Below, piece by piece: positions 22,320-35,800 of a stretch of DNA of 64,000 bases. Both the position numbers and the translations under genes were made by a program. Below the pieces are notes generated by a model, which had not been told where the DNA came from, did not search any database, and saw only the letters and a list, made by a program, of their open reading frames with translations. Source of the stretch: Elephas maximus indicus (lineage: Eukaryota; Chordata; Mammalia; Proboscidea; Elephantidae); assembly GCF_024166365.1 (NCBI RefSeq), contig NC_064830.1, positions 89,768,968 through 89,832,967 on the forward strand, read 5' to 3'. How positions within the stretch are numbered: position 1 is the stretch's first letter; each line of letters starts with the position of its first letter.

Positions 22320-23350
22320 CACTAGAGGACCCACACAGGCAGGACACCCTACAAACACACTGATTATGGAAAAAGCTGGCCCTGGAGCACTCCCTCATCA
22401 TCCCCAATGCACTCACACAGGTGAGAAACAAATGAGGCGTTAAAGGTCGCCAGGGAAGGCAAGGCAAGTGTCTCCTTCATGAGACACTACCCATCAGAGA
22501 AAATTCACACTGGACCGCAGCCAAATCTTGCAAAGTATGTGGCAAGGCCTCCAGCCACAGCTCTGACATGGTCCACTGCCAGCACACATCATATCAGAAG
22601 CCACAAGCCCCAAGTGTGGCAGTTGAGCCAGAGCTTCAAGCTGATCTGGCACCAGCATTTCCATGTGGAATTTCAGGCTTACTAGTGCTTTTTTTTTTAG
22701 TGCTTAGTGTGGGAGAAGAGTGGCTGACCTCCAGCCAGCCTCCTTCAGCATCAGAGTGTGGCTTCTGGGCCTTAAGCAAGCCTTGCAAACTTCAATAGGC
22801 CTTCAAGAGGCGGCCAGCCTTGGCCTGCCACAAGTCCCCAGCACTGAGAGGTTCAAAGTGTAGGGAAGCCTCTGACAAGGGTTCCAGTTTGACCCAGCAC
22901 CAGCTCATTCAAAGCAGGAAAAACTCGGGAGTCCACGGAGCCATGTTCTGCCACTGTGTCCATGGTGAGGAGGAGCCATGTGTGTCCTGAGTTGGCCACC
23001 CACTTTGTCCACAGCAGCATCCCCTGGTGTGCAGCAGCACTAGGGCAGAACCCTAGCAGCCATTCAGTGTGCCCCCAGGGCTTATGGTCCCGCCAACTCA
23101 GCCAACACCGCAGGCCCCACACACTAAGGTGACCCCTCGCAAAGGTTCTCAGTGTGGGAGGGGCTTCTGCACGAACTGCTCCCTTCCTGCATGCAAAGGG
23201 CAAGCCCCTCTAAGAGGCCCTCTGTCAGGCCCAGTATATACAACATGAAGAGGCCAGCCATAGCACAGGAAATGGGAGTCTCTGTGTATGGCTAGGTCAT
23301 CTCCTAGCCTGATACATTTGGAACAGGCCTGGAACCAACCCACTACTTTT
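22320..23350 (+). pseudogene. Decayed C2H2 zinc-finger array
   Basis: On the + strand, fragments of C2H2 fingers appear in shifting frames. Examples are RTHTGRTPYKHTDYGKSW (22326 on), HYPSEKIHTG, KSCKVCGKASSHSSDMVHCQ (about 22527), LSQSFKLIWHQHFH (about 22622), CREASDKGSSLTQHQLIQS (about 22857) and CGRGFCTNCSLPACKG (about 23150). Each is recognisable as C-x-x-C, F, L and H-x3-H blocks joined by TGEKPY-like linkers, but with lost Cys/His, stops and frame changes throughout. No KRAB exon was found upstream. It lies on the strand opposite to its neighbours. It could be an old inverted duplicate or the remnant of a lost member. I cannot assign an orthologue. Confidence 0.7.
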
Positions 23351-23384
23351 GCAAAACTAAGAGCAGCTAGAAGATAACTTTTTG

Positions 23385-23555
23385 TTCAGAGCAGTGGTTC
23401 TCCAACTTTAGCAGGCGTAGGATTCCCCCTCTTTCCCTCCCCCCCCAGATTCTGGTTCACTAGGCTAGGGGCCGGGCCCAGGGAGCTAAATTTGTAAAAA
23501 GTACTCCATGTGATTCTAACAGGGGGCTTTACTTAAAAAAATGCCAGGCTAGAGC
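23385..23555. repeat. MER5-like hAT DNA-transposon repeat
   Basis: 'cagtggttctccaacttta' at the left end and 'ctccatgtgattctaacagg' further in match the MER5 family. No gene was seen from 23350 to 24425 apart from this repeat. Confidence 0.55.
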
Positions 23556-24428
23556 AGCTTTGACTTCTTTGCACATCCGTTTCTAGAAAGACACATATAA
23601 AAAACATTCCAAGGAATTATAAGGGTCCTTGGAGCTCAGATTAACAGCCTCCCTTTTTTTCTTTACTTTCTTGGACAAGCAAGGGATGGGCCCTGTGGTC
23701 ATGGCCTGTACTTCTTACTCTAACTGACCAGGCAGATAGGGCCCATTCTGTCTGGTGCAGACAAGCATTCTCCCAATCTGGTCCTAACATCAACGAAGCC
23801 CTAGAAGAGCCCTCTGCCCTGCTTAAATTGCTTCTGGGTCTCAGCCTGCAGTAGTAGAGGAAAAAGGGGGCCTTACCGCACCAAGAAAGGAACTAAGAAC
23901 GAGGTTTAAGGGCTTCATGATATTCAAAACCTGATTGGATGACAAAAAGTTGGGTCATGAGGACAGGAGGCAGAGGAGTTGGGTCTGGTTTCTGGGCCCT
24001 AAGCAAGTCTTGCAAACTTCAAAGCACTCAGAGTAGTAATTTATGGCACCTTTAATTGGCAAGCTAAGGTTGGGGTCCAGATCTGGCTTTGATTCTGGGC
24101 TGAGTACTGGTGCTGCAAACCAGGCTTTACCCAGGCAAAGCTGAAGGCTAGGGGAGCAAAGGGGTTATTCACAAGCTCCTCTGGGGGCTTAAAAGCTGGC
24201 ACTGAGGTACTGTCTACTGCCAAGGTGCCTCTTCTCACCCCTTATCCCCTTTGTGACTAAGTGGCACATAGATCAATCTTCCCCAGAAAAGCTTAAGGTC
24301 AGGGAGACCTTGGTGGGGTCAAATTTGACTATTATGTCGGCATCAACTCAGCTCATCACTTCACCTGAACAGTGCCTTTTCTTTAAATTTTCTACCTCTT
24401 CCTTTAGAAGTTTCTCCAGGTTGACTAA

Positions 24429-25388
24429 TGTGGCACAGTGGGTTTCTCTTTATATATGGCCTTTCCGGCCCTGGGTTTGTAGTTTTGCCAAGGTGATTTT
24501 CTAGGCCAAAATCTTGCAAAGGGATTAACAGTTTGCTATGGAAATAAGGTATGAAAAACTCTTGCAGAGATTGGTCAATTACCAAGCAAATTAAGCGACT
24601 GTGGTCTACCTAGGGAATTGGTCCGTTTCACTATCCTGCTAGGCTTAAAAGGATCATTCCACAGAGGTTGGAGGGGGACCTCAGTACCGTCAAAGAAAGC
24701 TGGGAGTGGGGCATGCCCTTTGGACACAGGATCCCTGCTCTGAGAACTTCCTAGACCCAGAAGACAGAGTTGTAACACCGAGGACAGCAAGAGACAGCAT
24801 GAGAAGGCATGAGACAGTATGAGCAAGAAACAGACCAGTGCAAGACAGCTGCGGTGGGCTTCCTGGTCTACGAAGCAAGAACTGAGCCCCCTCGGGTAGG
24901 AGGCTTGCTGGCAGTGTGGTGCCTCTGGGTACTTGACTGCAGAGCCAAAAGAGCTGTAGCACTTGACTGAGGGGGGCCTGGTGGCAGAGGCCAGGCCCTA
25001 GTGTGGGCCAGCAACAAAAGCCCAAGCATGGCCTGCCAGCTACTATTTCCAAGGAGCTGAAAGCGGTCTTGGTTGGAAGCTGTCCTGATGGATGAACTGT
25101 ATGCTGTCTCCCACGTTGTTCCTGTTACTTCCAAGTTAATGCCGAGTTGTAGCCTGTCTGTTATTTCCCTAATAAACCACATAATTTTGAGTACAGTCTG
25201 TGAGTTGTGTGTGGCCACTGCAAAGCATCAAACCCAGCAGACAAGTAGTACCCTGGGGAGGATTGCTCACGTCAGAATGGTAAAAAAGTTGGAGAGTGGA
25301 GGTATATCTGACCTCCACGTCACAGGGATCAGCTTTGTGCCAATGCTGATTCTTATTCCCCCTCCTAAAGTTAGAGAATCTCTAACAC
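24429..25388 (+). mobile_element. Solo LTR (copy D of the local ERV family)
   Basis: It starts TGTGGCACAGTGGGTTTC and contains AATAAA at 25171-25176 followed by 'ccacataattttgagtacagtctgtgag'. It then shares 'gtggccactgcaaagc', 'aacccagcagacaagtag' and 'ggagaggtatatctgacc'-type blocks with the LTRs at 44.4, 50.2 and 55.0 kb. No internal retroviral sequence adjoins it. The right boundary is approximate. Confidence 0.7.
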
Positions 25389-25389
25389 T

Positions 25390-26600
25390 ACTAGCTTACA
25401 ACTAATCTGGTTTCTCCCTCTCCAAGATAGGCCAGATCCAGGTTTAGTTGAGTGAATAGGGCAAATGCACACATGCCAGCAAAGAACAGAAGCTTCTGCT
25501 ATGTCTCTGAGGTGAAAGCTTATCCTGAATTCTCTCTATGGCTAGCTAGTTCCATCACCTGGACAAAACTGGGTTCTGGCCAGAAAGCGAACAGTGGTAG
25601 ATGGATAATCAAATCGTAAGGTGGCAGGGGGGGGATTCTGTGCAGAGCTTGGGAAGATGGCTACAGCTCCTGGCTACAGATCTAACCACAAATGTTCCTG
25701 GCCTGGTCCCCTGTTGTTCATAATGGTGGCTACCTAAAGAGCGTGATAGTGCAAGCTTTGCTTTTGCCCTGGAATGCTCATCTCAGGCTGGCTTCTCCCT
25801 TGCCTTGGTCTGTTATAAGACTGTTTCAAGTTCATCTCGTACCTGGTCTTTGCTGACAATGAACTGGTCAGTCCAAGTCCAGGTCAATGCCTGGTGTTAC
25901 CCCAGGGAGTGGGCCTGAGACACTTACAAGGAGTTCAGGAGTGGTGTGGTAAAGCAGCAGTGAACTAGGAGCCCTGGATAGGCTGCTTGGCCTTCCCAGG
26001 GGAGGGGACTAAGATCTCTTCTAATTCAAAAATGTATGAGGCCCACCTGTCTAGGGTGGCTAAGAAGGCTTGAACTATAAAGCTCTCACAGGGAGGCCCC
26101 AGGAGGACTGGAAGGAGCTCTAAGAGCCTCCCCCCTCAAAAATAGGGTGAGTGGGGTTTTCACGTAGAAGAAATACCACTTGGTCTGAAGGCACAAGAGT
26201 CAGTCCTGACTGCCTCTTCATGACTGGGCTGGCCTCTCTAAAGCAAGGTGTCCCTCCCCCAGGCATTTATGAGGGTGGCAGGGTCATGGTGAACTGGAGA
26301 GCACAGGTTCCGTCAAAAGGGAACAGCTGCTACTCAGCTCCTGCCAGTTGTAGTTTTGTGAGAGTTTAGCCCAAGTTGCCAAATCTTTGGACTTTTCAAG
26401 AGCAGTCAGAAACCTGAATTTCTGTGAAATATCCCAATTTTTAAATCTTGATCATTAACTCATAACGTTTTAAAACGCCATCTCGGCCAAAAAACGAAAA
26501 GGCAGCCAAAGGCTGATACAGTACAGGGACCATCAGTTTTTAACTTCTGCAATAAAGTAAAAAGACAATTGGTAAGAGAAGGCTCTCTTCTACCCCAATT
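25390..26600. other. Intergenic, no gene or clear repeat recognised
   Basis: This lies between the solo LTR and the 3' end of ZNF764. No exon-like frame and no repeat family I can name were seen. Some of it may be ZNF764 3'UTR. Confidence 0.4.
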
Positions 26601-26909
26601 CTCTTAACACGTCTGAGCTGAGGGACAGCCTCTTCTTCCCCACCGTGGAGGCATCGTGGCAGTTCTCACCTCAGCAAAGGAGGCTTCAGCAAATGGGGCT
26701 TCTAGAGTCTGAAGCAAAAGGGAGCACGGTGTCAGCAGATCAAGCTGGTGAGAGCTGAAGACAAGATTGTCCTCATCACCCAGGTCCAGCTCTTGCCAAG
26801 AATTCTGTGTCCTCCTTGGAGACCACCAGAGGCTCAGGCCCCATGGCCCAGCTTGGGCCTCAGGCAATGTCTAGATCTTCACCCCTCTGCCTTGTCACCT
26901 TTGAAGCCA

Positions 26910-29121
<2,212 letters not shown>

Positions 29122-29275
29122 TCAAGAAGCGTCTCCCCAGGCCGGACGCAAGGGTCGGAGTTCGTTCATTAACGCCGAGAGAAACCAGGAATCGCCTCTC
29201 AAAGAGCCGTGGATAAAACTAAGATTTGACGGCTGAAGGGACATCGAGAATCAGAACGGGAAGATGCCTTCATAA

Positions 29276-29286
29276 AAAATGGCGGC
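29276..29286 (+). promoter_or_regulatory. YY1-type element
   Basis: AAAATGGCGGC. The flanking text 'gatgccttcataaaaaatggcg' aligns with 'ggtgccttcagaaaatatggcg' upstream of ZNF688, so it is part of a promoter shared by the paralogues. Confidence 0.5.
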
Positions 29287-29330
29287 AACACGGCCTCACG
29301 AACTTTGCTCCTACGCATTCGCGCCCCCCA

Positions 29331-29338
29331 TGACGTCA
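29331..29338. promoter_or_regulatory. Full CRE palindrome TGACGTCA
   Basis: A perfect 8-base CREB/ATF consensus, about 285 bases upstream of the ZNF764 start codon, inside the CpG-rich region. Confidence 0.55.
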
Positions 29339-29949
29339 TCCCGAGTGTCATCAGGTCGCTTTGTCTTCTAGCCCTCAGCCAAAATGGCCGGGGCGGCTAC
29401 AAGCGCGAGAAAAGGCGCATGTCGACTGGTCAGACCTGAAAACAAGCTGGGCACCTACTGGCCCGGGTCAGAGCGCGCAGGTTCGAAGAATGCTCAGCTC
29501 GTCGACAGGAGAGGAGACTGCGCCTCGGCGGGGCGGCCCCGTTTTAGCTGCGGAACCTTAGCCCCGCCCCAGGCTCGGAGGAAACAAAGATCGTGTAGCG
29601 GAGGGTTAGCGGACGCTCGGGTCTTGAACGGGGCTGACCGGCTGTTGTGAATTCGGACGTTATTTTTCGTCTCTCAGCCGTTTCTAATTGGGCTTCGGCT
29701 CATCACTCTTTGTTCCTTCCTCACTACCTCAAAAACTGGGTGACAGGGGCCTTATCACAAAGATAAAGATAAAAAAAATGTAGTAGATAAAAGAGAACCT
29801 TCCAATTTGAAGCTTTTCGACCCTGAAATTCTGGGACCTTCTATATTCCGGGGATCGTGGGGGCACCTGGGGAAGAAGGATAAGGTCTGAAGGTCAGGAG
29901 GATCCTCTTTTCTACAAGTTTACCTGGTCTTGAGTTTGAACCCATCAGT

Positions 29950-30092
29950 GGATACACGGGAGAAAGATGGGGCAGTTTGCTTCCAGTAAGATTTACAGCC
30001 TCAGAAACCCTATGGGGCAGCTCTCCTTAGTCCTATAGAGTCTCTCTGAGTCAGAATCAACTGGATTCGACAGCAACGGGTTTTTTTAGGCA
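29950..30092 (+). mobile_element. Diverged AfroSINE
   Basis: 'gggagaaagatggggcagtttgcttcc', 'gaaaccctatggggcag' and 'ggattcgacagcaacggg' are SINE body and tail blocks. Confidence 0.7.
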
Positions 30093-32310
30093 GTGCGGAT
30101 AGGAGTAAGACCACCTGTCTGTGTGGGTCACCAGGTGGCACAAGAGGTCCTCACTGTGGTGGAAGCAAGTGCCACGACAGCTGCAGGCAAAGGGTCACTT
30201 CCCAGAGTGCCAGGTTGAAGGTATTAGCACAGTAGCAACTGTACTAGGGACAAGGATGAAGGTGCTGGGTCAGTGCCAGGTGCTGAAGCTAGATGCCAAA
30301 CGAGGGCTTGAAAGCCTGGCTACAGGGAGCCATGGCCAGAGACTAAGTATCTCTTACCCCAGTTACTTGTGACAGCTCCTAAATAGACTCTTTCTGGTCT
30401 CTTCCAAATATGTCATTTTTGAAACATGGCATGTCCAAAACTCACCTCTGGCCCTGTCAACTCCCAAGACCTACTCATGCTCAGGCAATAGTGTCAACCT
30501 TCACAACAGTGGAAGCATTCAGATGGGGACTCCTCCCTGTGGGCCCCCCAGGCTGGGTTGGCTAACTGAGGGGCTCACCAGGCAGGGACATTTGCACCCA
30601 CCTCAGGACCAGCCAGAGGAGATGTCCTTAAACAGAACAACCGTTGCAGGACCAGAGATCTGAGGAGAGGAAAGGTGAACTGCCATCATCCTAAACTTGA
30701 ATCTACACTATCGCTGACCTAGCATTTGGGTAATTCTTACAGTGCAGCCTGATCATGGTACCACTGGATGCCTCAAATTCAATTAAGTGAGAATGAAAAG
30801 GGCAAAATCCCAGGCTTCAGTGGGTATCATAAACTCAGGTCAGCAAAAATTAGTAGCACTAGCCACAAGGAACATATTGATCGTGTTTCTTGCTAAACAA
30901 AACACTTCTCCCTCCATTGTCCCCTTTCTCACCTTTTTGGGTTCTCTCAAGCCTGTTCTCTCCTTGGAGATCTTGACCATCTTCCACCACCCAGGAGAGG
31001 AGGGCTGGTTTGGGGCCTGGGAATCCCAAGGAAGAACACTGATTATTCAAGAAACATTTCTTAAGACTACCTATACATTCATTTAATGAAAAAGTACTGG
31101 GCACCTCTTGTGTGCCAGGCATTGTTATAGATTTTGAAGACATTGGTGAACCAAGATAAAATTCCTGCCTTAAGCTTACACTGAGCTGGGGTTGGGGGGA
31201 GATACCAGGTACAAATTCTGCTGGTAGTGTGTACCCACCTCCATTTTATAGGCTTCAGGTTTATAAAAAGAGATATAGACACAGCGCCAATTCTGAGGAG
31301 ACTTCTAGCATGGAGCAGGAGAGTTCCAGGAGGAATTTCTTGGAGATAGCGTTTGAGAAGAGCATCGAAGGAAGGCTTAGATTTGGAGGTGTAGCCTGTA
31401 CAAGGCAGAACAGCAAGCACAAAAGCTCAAGGGTTTATTAAGCTAGAGGCATGTCCAGAGAACCAAGATTCCATTTTAGTTGGAGCCAAATTGTTCGCCT
31501 GTGGTTTGAGTTCGAGGAGGTCAGTGTGCGATGGGTTGTGGAATAGGCTGTCAAAGAACAAAATTCTTAGGAGTAGGAAAAAAATGAGTTTTAACGAGGA
31601 ATAGAGCAACTGCACTTGGAGCATGAAGCAAAAAATGCGAAATGCTTCAAAGTACAGGAGTTGAGGAAAAACTATTTATACAGGAACATTTAAGGAAACA
31701 GTAACCACAAGTCACCTAAGGGTTAACCTACAGACGTCCTGGAACCAGTCTGCGCAAGTAGTTTGTGAAAATGGTTCTGCCTATCTTTTAAGGGCAAGAG
31801 CAGTTTGCATGGAAGCATTCTTTCTCAGAATAGCCAGTTCTGCCTCACTCCCTCAGAGTAGAGCCGATAACCCGTTCTGTGAGCTCCACCTGAACGTCTC
31901 TCATTTTAGGGGTCTGCTAACAAGGCTCTGAGTCTATTCAGATAAAGGGTTCTGGGGAGCAATTGGAGGTGTCTGGCCGGCAGGCTCAGTTATGGACTTC
32001 AGTTAGGTTGATCTGCAAGAATCCATAGGAAGTGGAGTCGTCCTGGGGCGAGAGTAGGGGTGAGTGAGACACCCAGCCCTGCCCACCTCACCTACTCCCT
32101 TCACATTTCAAAGATCCGGATGGCTGGACCTCGCCGAGCTCGCCCAGGGGCCGTAAGTGTCTCCGAATCAAGTCCTGGTACAGGGCCTTCTGCACGGGCC
32201 GCAGACAGGCCAAACTCCTCCAGGGAGAAGTACACAGTCCCATCCGCAAAGCTCAGGACCCTCGGCCACTTTCCCTTCCACTGCCCCACCCGGCCACCTC
32301 CCTGGTACAT
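30090..32310 (-). pseudogene. Relic KRAB zinc-finger gene
   Basis: Three parts lie in gene order on the - strand. KRAB-A at 32310-32135 starts MYQGGGRV, then SFADGTVYFSLEE, and then shifts frame by one base near 32216; the donor GT is changed to GC. KRAB-B at about 31025-30933 reads GFPGPKPALLSWVVEDGQDL, but the acceptor AG is GG and the exon is 93 rather than 114 bases. A weak finger remnant, CSCRGTCFHHSEDLLCHLVTHTD, lies near 30110-30180, with little else of the finger exon left. L2-like sequence at about 31060-31400 sits in the first intron. This is a former paralogue of ZNF764/ZNF688 located between them. I do not know of a human gene at that position. Confidence 0.72.
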
Positions 32311-32565
32311 CTGCAGGGAATGGAGTTAGGGCCAGCGCCGTGGGTTCCCCTCCTCCGGGAAGGGATGGTTGGGACTCGGCCTCCAAGCCTAAGTGATGAA
32401 AAGTAGCTTCGGGTGGGGTCACTCTAGGACGGCAGGCTGGAAGAGGCTGGCCCCGAGCACTCAGCGGGTCCCTGGGGCCAAGAAAAAAAATTCAAGGGCA
32501 CTTAGAAAAGATGACGGTACTCTAGCTTCATTCCATTTTGGAGAAAGGTATTTATTTAACAGCTT

Positions 32566-33118
32566 TAGGAGTCCTGGTGGTACAGTGGTTAAGCGGTGGG
32601 GTGCAAACAGAAAGGTCCGTGGTCCAAACCCACCAGCCGCTCTGTGGGAGAAAGATACGGCAGTTGGCTTCCATAAACGTTGTGTGGCATAGAATTGATT
32701 TTGACTCATAGTGACCCTATATGACAGAATAGAACTGCTACATAGGGTTTTCGAGGCTGCAATCTTTTATAGGAGCAGTTTGCCAGGTCTTTTCTCCCAC
32801 GTAGCTGCTGGTGGGTTCCAACCGCAGATTTTGGTTAGTAGCGATGGCCTTGGAAACCTCGTGGGGCAGTTTTACTGGGCCCTACAGGGCCACTGGAAAC
32901 CCTGGTGGAGTAGTGAGTGGTGAAGTGCTATGGCGGTAACCAAAAGGTTAGCAGTTCAAATCCACCAGGCACACCTTGGAAACTATGGGACAGTTCTGCT
33001 CTGTCCTGTAGGGTCGCTATGAATCAGAACTGACTCAACGGCAGTAGTTTTGGTTTTTTATAGGGTCACTAAGAGTCAGAATGGACTCATGGCAACGGTT
33101 TTTTGTTTTTTTTAACAG
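32566..33118. mobile_element. Cluster of nested/opposed AfroSINEs
   Basis: A + copy (32566-32690) is cut by a - copy (about 32690-32840), followed by SINE fragments and a further + copy (32885-33060) with a second tail (33060-33110). The diagnostic phrases 'tggtacagtggttaagc', 'tagaactgctacatagggtttt' and 'gggtcgctatgaatcagaac' mark the units. Confidence 0.75.
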
Positions 33119-33320
33119 CTTAATGTCGATCTAGTTCTGGTGATCTGGTTTGTTGCCCCTCTAGTTGTCTTCTCTTGCCCTTCCTTGAGCTGCCTTGCAG
33201 CACCTTTTGCCATAGTTAAGATGGCTGCAGTGGCTTTGAAGCCAGAGCTCGAGCTCGGGTGCCTAAGCACCGGCGGTGGTGAATAGCCCAGGAAGGGGAA
33301 AACAGAGTTTCTAACCAGTT

Positions 33321-33715
33321 AGTTCCCGTTCGAACCCCGGCTGAGAATTTCCATTTTCACCCCAGATATACTGAAACTGAAGCTAAGTTTAAACAAGATC
33401 CCCAGGTGATTCTTCTGTACAATAAGATTTGAGAACCACTGCTCTACTAGTGGAAACCCTGATGGCGTAGTTAAATGCTACGGCTGCTAAGCAAGAGGTG
33501 GGCAGTTCAAGTCAGTCAGGCGCTCCTCGGAAACTCTATGGGACAGTTCTACTCTGTCCTGTAGGGTCGCTATGAGTCGAAACCCACTCGACAGCAGTGG
33601 GTTTGGTTTTTTTGCTCTACTAGTAGTTCACAGAATTTGTCCCTAACTAGCATTAGCATTGTCTGGGAACATGTTAGAAATGCAAATTCTCAGTAGGGGT
33701 TTGAGCTGGCTCTGG
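33321..33715. repeat. MER5-like repeat(s) split by an AfroSINE
   Basis: 'ccccaggtgattcttctg' with 'tgagaaccactg' (to 33440) on the left, and 'catgttagaaatgcaaattctcag' on the right (about 33668), are MER5-type phrases. An AfroSINE at 33451-33613 lies between them, flanked by the 10-base duplication GCTCTACTAG at 33441-33450 and 33614-33623. Confidence 0.65.
33451..33613 (+). mobile_element. AfroSINE with target-site duplication
   Basis: Complete sense copy (ggaaaccctgatggcgtag ... cgacagcagtgggtttggttttttt) bounded by GCTCTACTAG on both sides. Confidence 0.9.
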
Positions 33716-34169
33716 GGGGAAAATAGGGCCGGGATTTAGGAGGCCTCCAGCCTAATGGCCTCTCCTTAATCCTGGCAAGAAGGCCTACTTAGTGACCGTG
33801 TCTTTTTTTTTTAATTTGACAAATTACTTTATTTCTTGATTTATTTTTCATTTACAATATTCAGTGAAGTCCACACCCCCCATTCCTCTACAGTTTAAGT
33901 ATCCCGCCAGAGATAGTCCATGTATCTATGGTATTTCCACACATTTACCATTAACTGAGGACTCTAGGCAGAAGACTTCTCAGTGCCTTAGAATTTCGCA
34001 TCCAGCTTACTCATTTTACAGAAAAGGAAACAAAGGCCTGGTGTTACCCAAGGTCAGACATCCCATTAGTGACTCCAGGTTGTCAGACTCGTAAAACCGA
34101 GCCTTTTCCTTTGCCTTACACTGCCTCCCCCAGGCCTGTTCCAGAAAAGCAGCATGAATGCTTGGAATT

Positions 34170-35080
34170 TACTCCCAAAATCCAAACCCACTGCTGTCAG
34201 GTCAATTCAGACTCCTAACAATCCACCAGGCGCTCCTTGGAAACTCTATGGGGCACTTCTACTGTCCTCTACGGTCGCTATGAGTCGGAATCGACTCGAC
34301 GGCAGTGGGTTTTTGGTAGTTACCTATATAGGTCAGAGTAGAACTTCCCCATAGGGTTTACAAGGCTGTTATCTTTATGGAAGCAGACTGCTACATCTTT
34401 CTCCGACGGAGCGGCTGGTGTGTTCAAATCACTGACCTTTCCATTAGCAGCTGAGCGCTTTAACCACTTCACCACCAGGGCTCCTTTGGAATTTACTAGC
34501 CCCTGCCCCAACCATGGAAACCCTGGTGGCATAGTGGTTAAGAGCCTACAGCTGCTAACCAAAAAGGTCAGCAGTTCAAATCCACCAGGTGCTCCTTGGA
34601 AACCCTATGGGGCAGTTCTACTCTGTCCTATAGGGTCGCTATGAGTCAGAATTGACTCATGGCAATGGGCTTGGGGCTTGGCCCCAACCATGTAAGGAGC
34701 CCTGGTGACCCAGTGGTTAAACTCTCAAAACTGCTAACTGAAAGGTAAGCTGTTTGAAAATCATAAAGATTACAGCCTTGGAAATCCTAGGAGCTGTTCT
34801 ACTCTGTCCTGTGATGGCACTGTGAGTCAGAATTGACTGGAAGGCGACAGGTTTTTGGAGGGTTTTTTTGGTTCATGGTGACCCCATGTATTACAGAATA
34901 GAACTGCTCCATAGGGTTTTCTTAGGTTTACAAAAGCAGATCGCCAGCTCTTTCTTCCTCGGTGCCACTGGGTGGGTTTGAACAGCCAACCTTTAGTTTA
35001 GCACGTAAGTGAAAACTGTTCGCACCACCCATGGGGTCGTGAATCAGAATGGACTGGATGGCAAAGGGTTTGGTTTATTT
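34170..35080. mobile_element. Dense AfroSINE cluster
   Basis: At least five partial or complete copies in mixed orientation: 34170-34215 (-), 34220-34318 (+), 34330-34485 (-), 34515-34680 (+) and 34697-34860 (+). A - copy at 34875-35030 joins a + tail at 35031-35078. The + copy at 34515-34680 is the most complete (ggaaaccctggtggcatagtggttaagagc to gactcatggcaatggg). Confidence 0.8.
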
Positions 35081-35229
35081 ATATGTTTATTTTCGCTAGC
35101 TACGTGAAAATGAATTGCATTCTCAATTTACTAAGTTGTGATTGTACAAAAATGTAGGTGAGTTACTGGAGGGCAGGACTCATATTTGTTTTAATGATCC
35201 ATTTATATATGCCTGGGGATTTCCCAATT

Positions 35230-35510
35230 CTAAGTCCCCCAGCAGGTGGTTCAGTGGTAAATTCAATCCCTGGCCAATGTACCTCATGCATATCCACCGC
35301 CCATCTGTCAGTGGAGGCTTGCATGGTGCTATGATGCTGAACAGGTTTCAGCAGAGCTTCCAGACTAAGACAGACTAGGAAGAAAGGCCTGGTGATCTAC
35401 TTCCAAAAAATAAGCCGATGAAAACTCTATGGATCACAATGGTCCAATCCCGTTGTGCATGGGGTCACCATGAGTCAGGGCCAAGTCCACAGCAGCTAAC
35501 AACAAGGTCT
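35230..35510 (+). mobile_element. Diverged AfroSINE-related SINE
   Basis: A divergent head (cagcaggtggttcagtgg), then 'aaggcctggtgatctacttcc' and a tail 'agtccacagcagctaacaacaa' that ends in the RTE-like AAC repeat. It appears to be an older subfamily. Confidence 0.6.
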
Positions 35511-35584
35511 GCTACAATACAGAGGAGCGGACGATGCAGGAGCTGCAGCTGCCTCTGTGATAGGACCAAACGGTTAATGATATT

Positions 35585-35800
35585 AGCTAACCGGGATTGA
35601 GCGCTTATTACGCCCAAGACTGAAGTGCTTTTGCCTGTTAACTCATTTATCCTCACGACACTTCAGAGATAGCTACTTTTACGGATCAGGAAACTGAGGT
35701 ACAGAGAGGTTAACTTGCCCCAGGTAAGACAGCTAAATAAGGAGTAAAGCCAGGATTCAAGCCCAGGCATTCTGACTCCAGAACCCATGCTGTGATGCCT
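35585..35800 (-). repeat. MIR SINE
   Basis: 'gattgagcgcttattacgcc', 'ggaaactgaggtacagagagg' and 'caggattcaagcccaggcattctgactcc' are a full-length-like MIR in reverse. The stretch 35800-36430 shows no gene. Confidence 0.8.

Noticed and set aside
22320-23350. Assignment of the + strand zinc-finger relic to ZNF747
   Set aside because: The position fits, but the orientation is opposite and no distinctive ZNF747 residues could be recognised.
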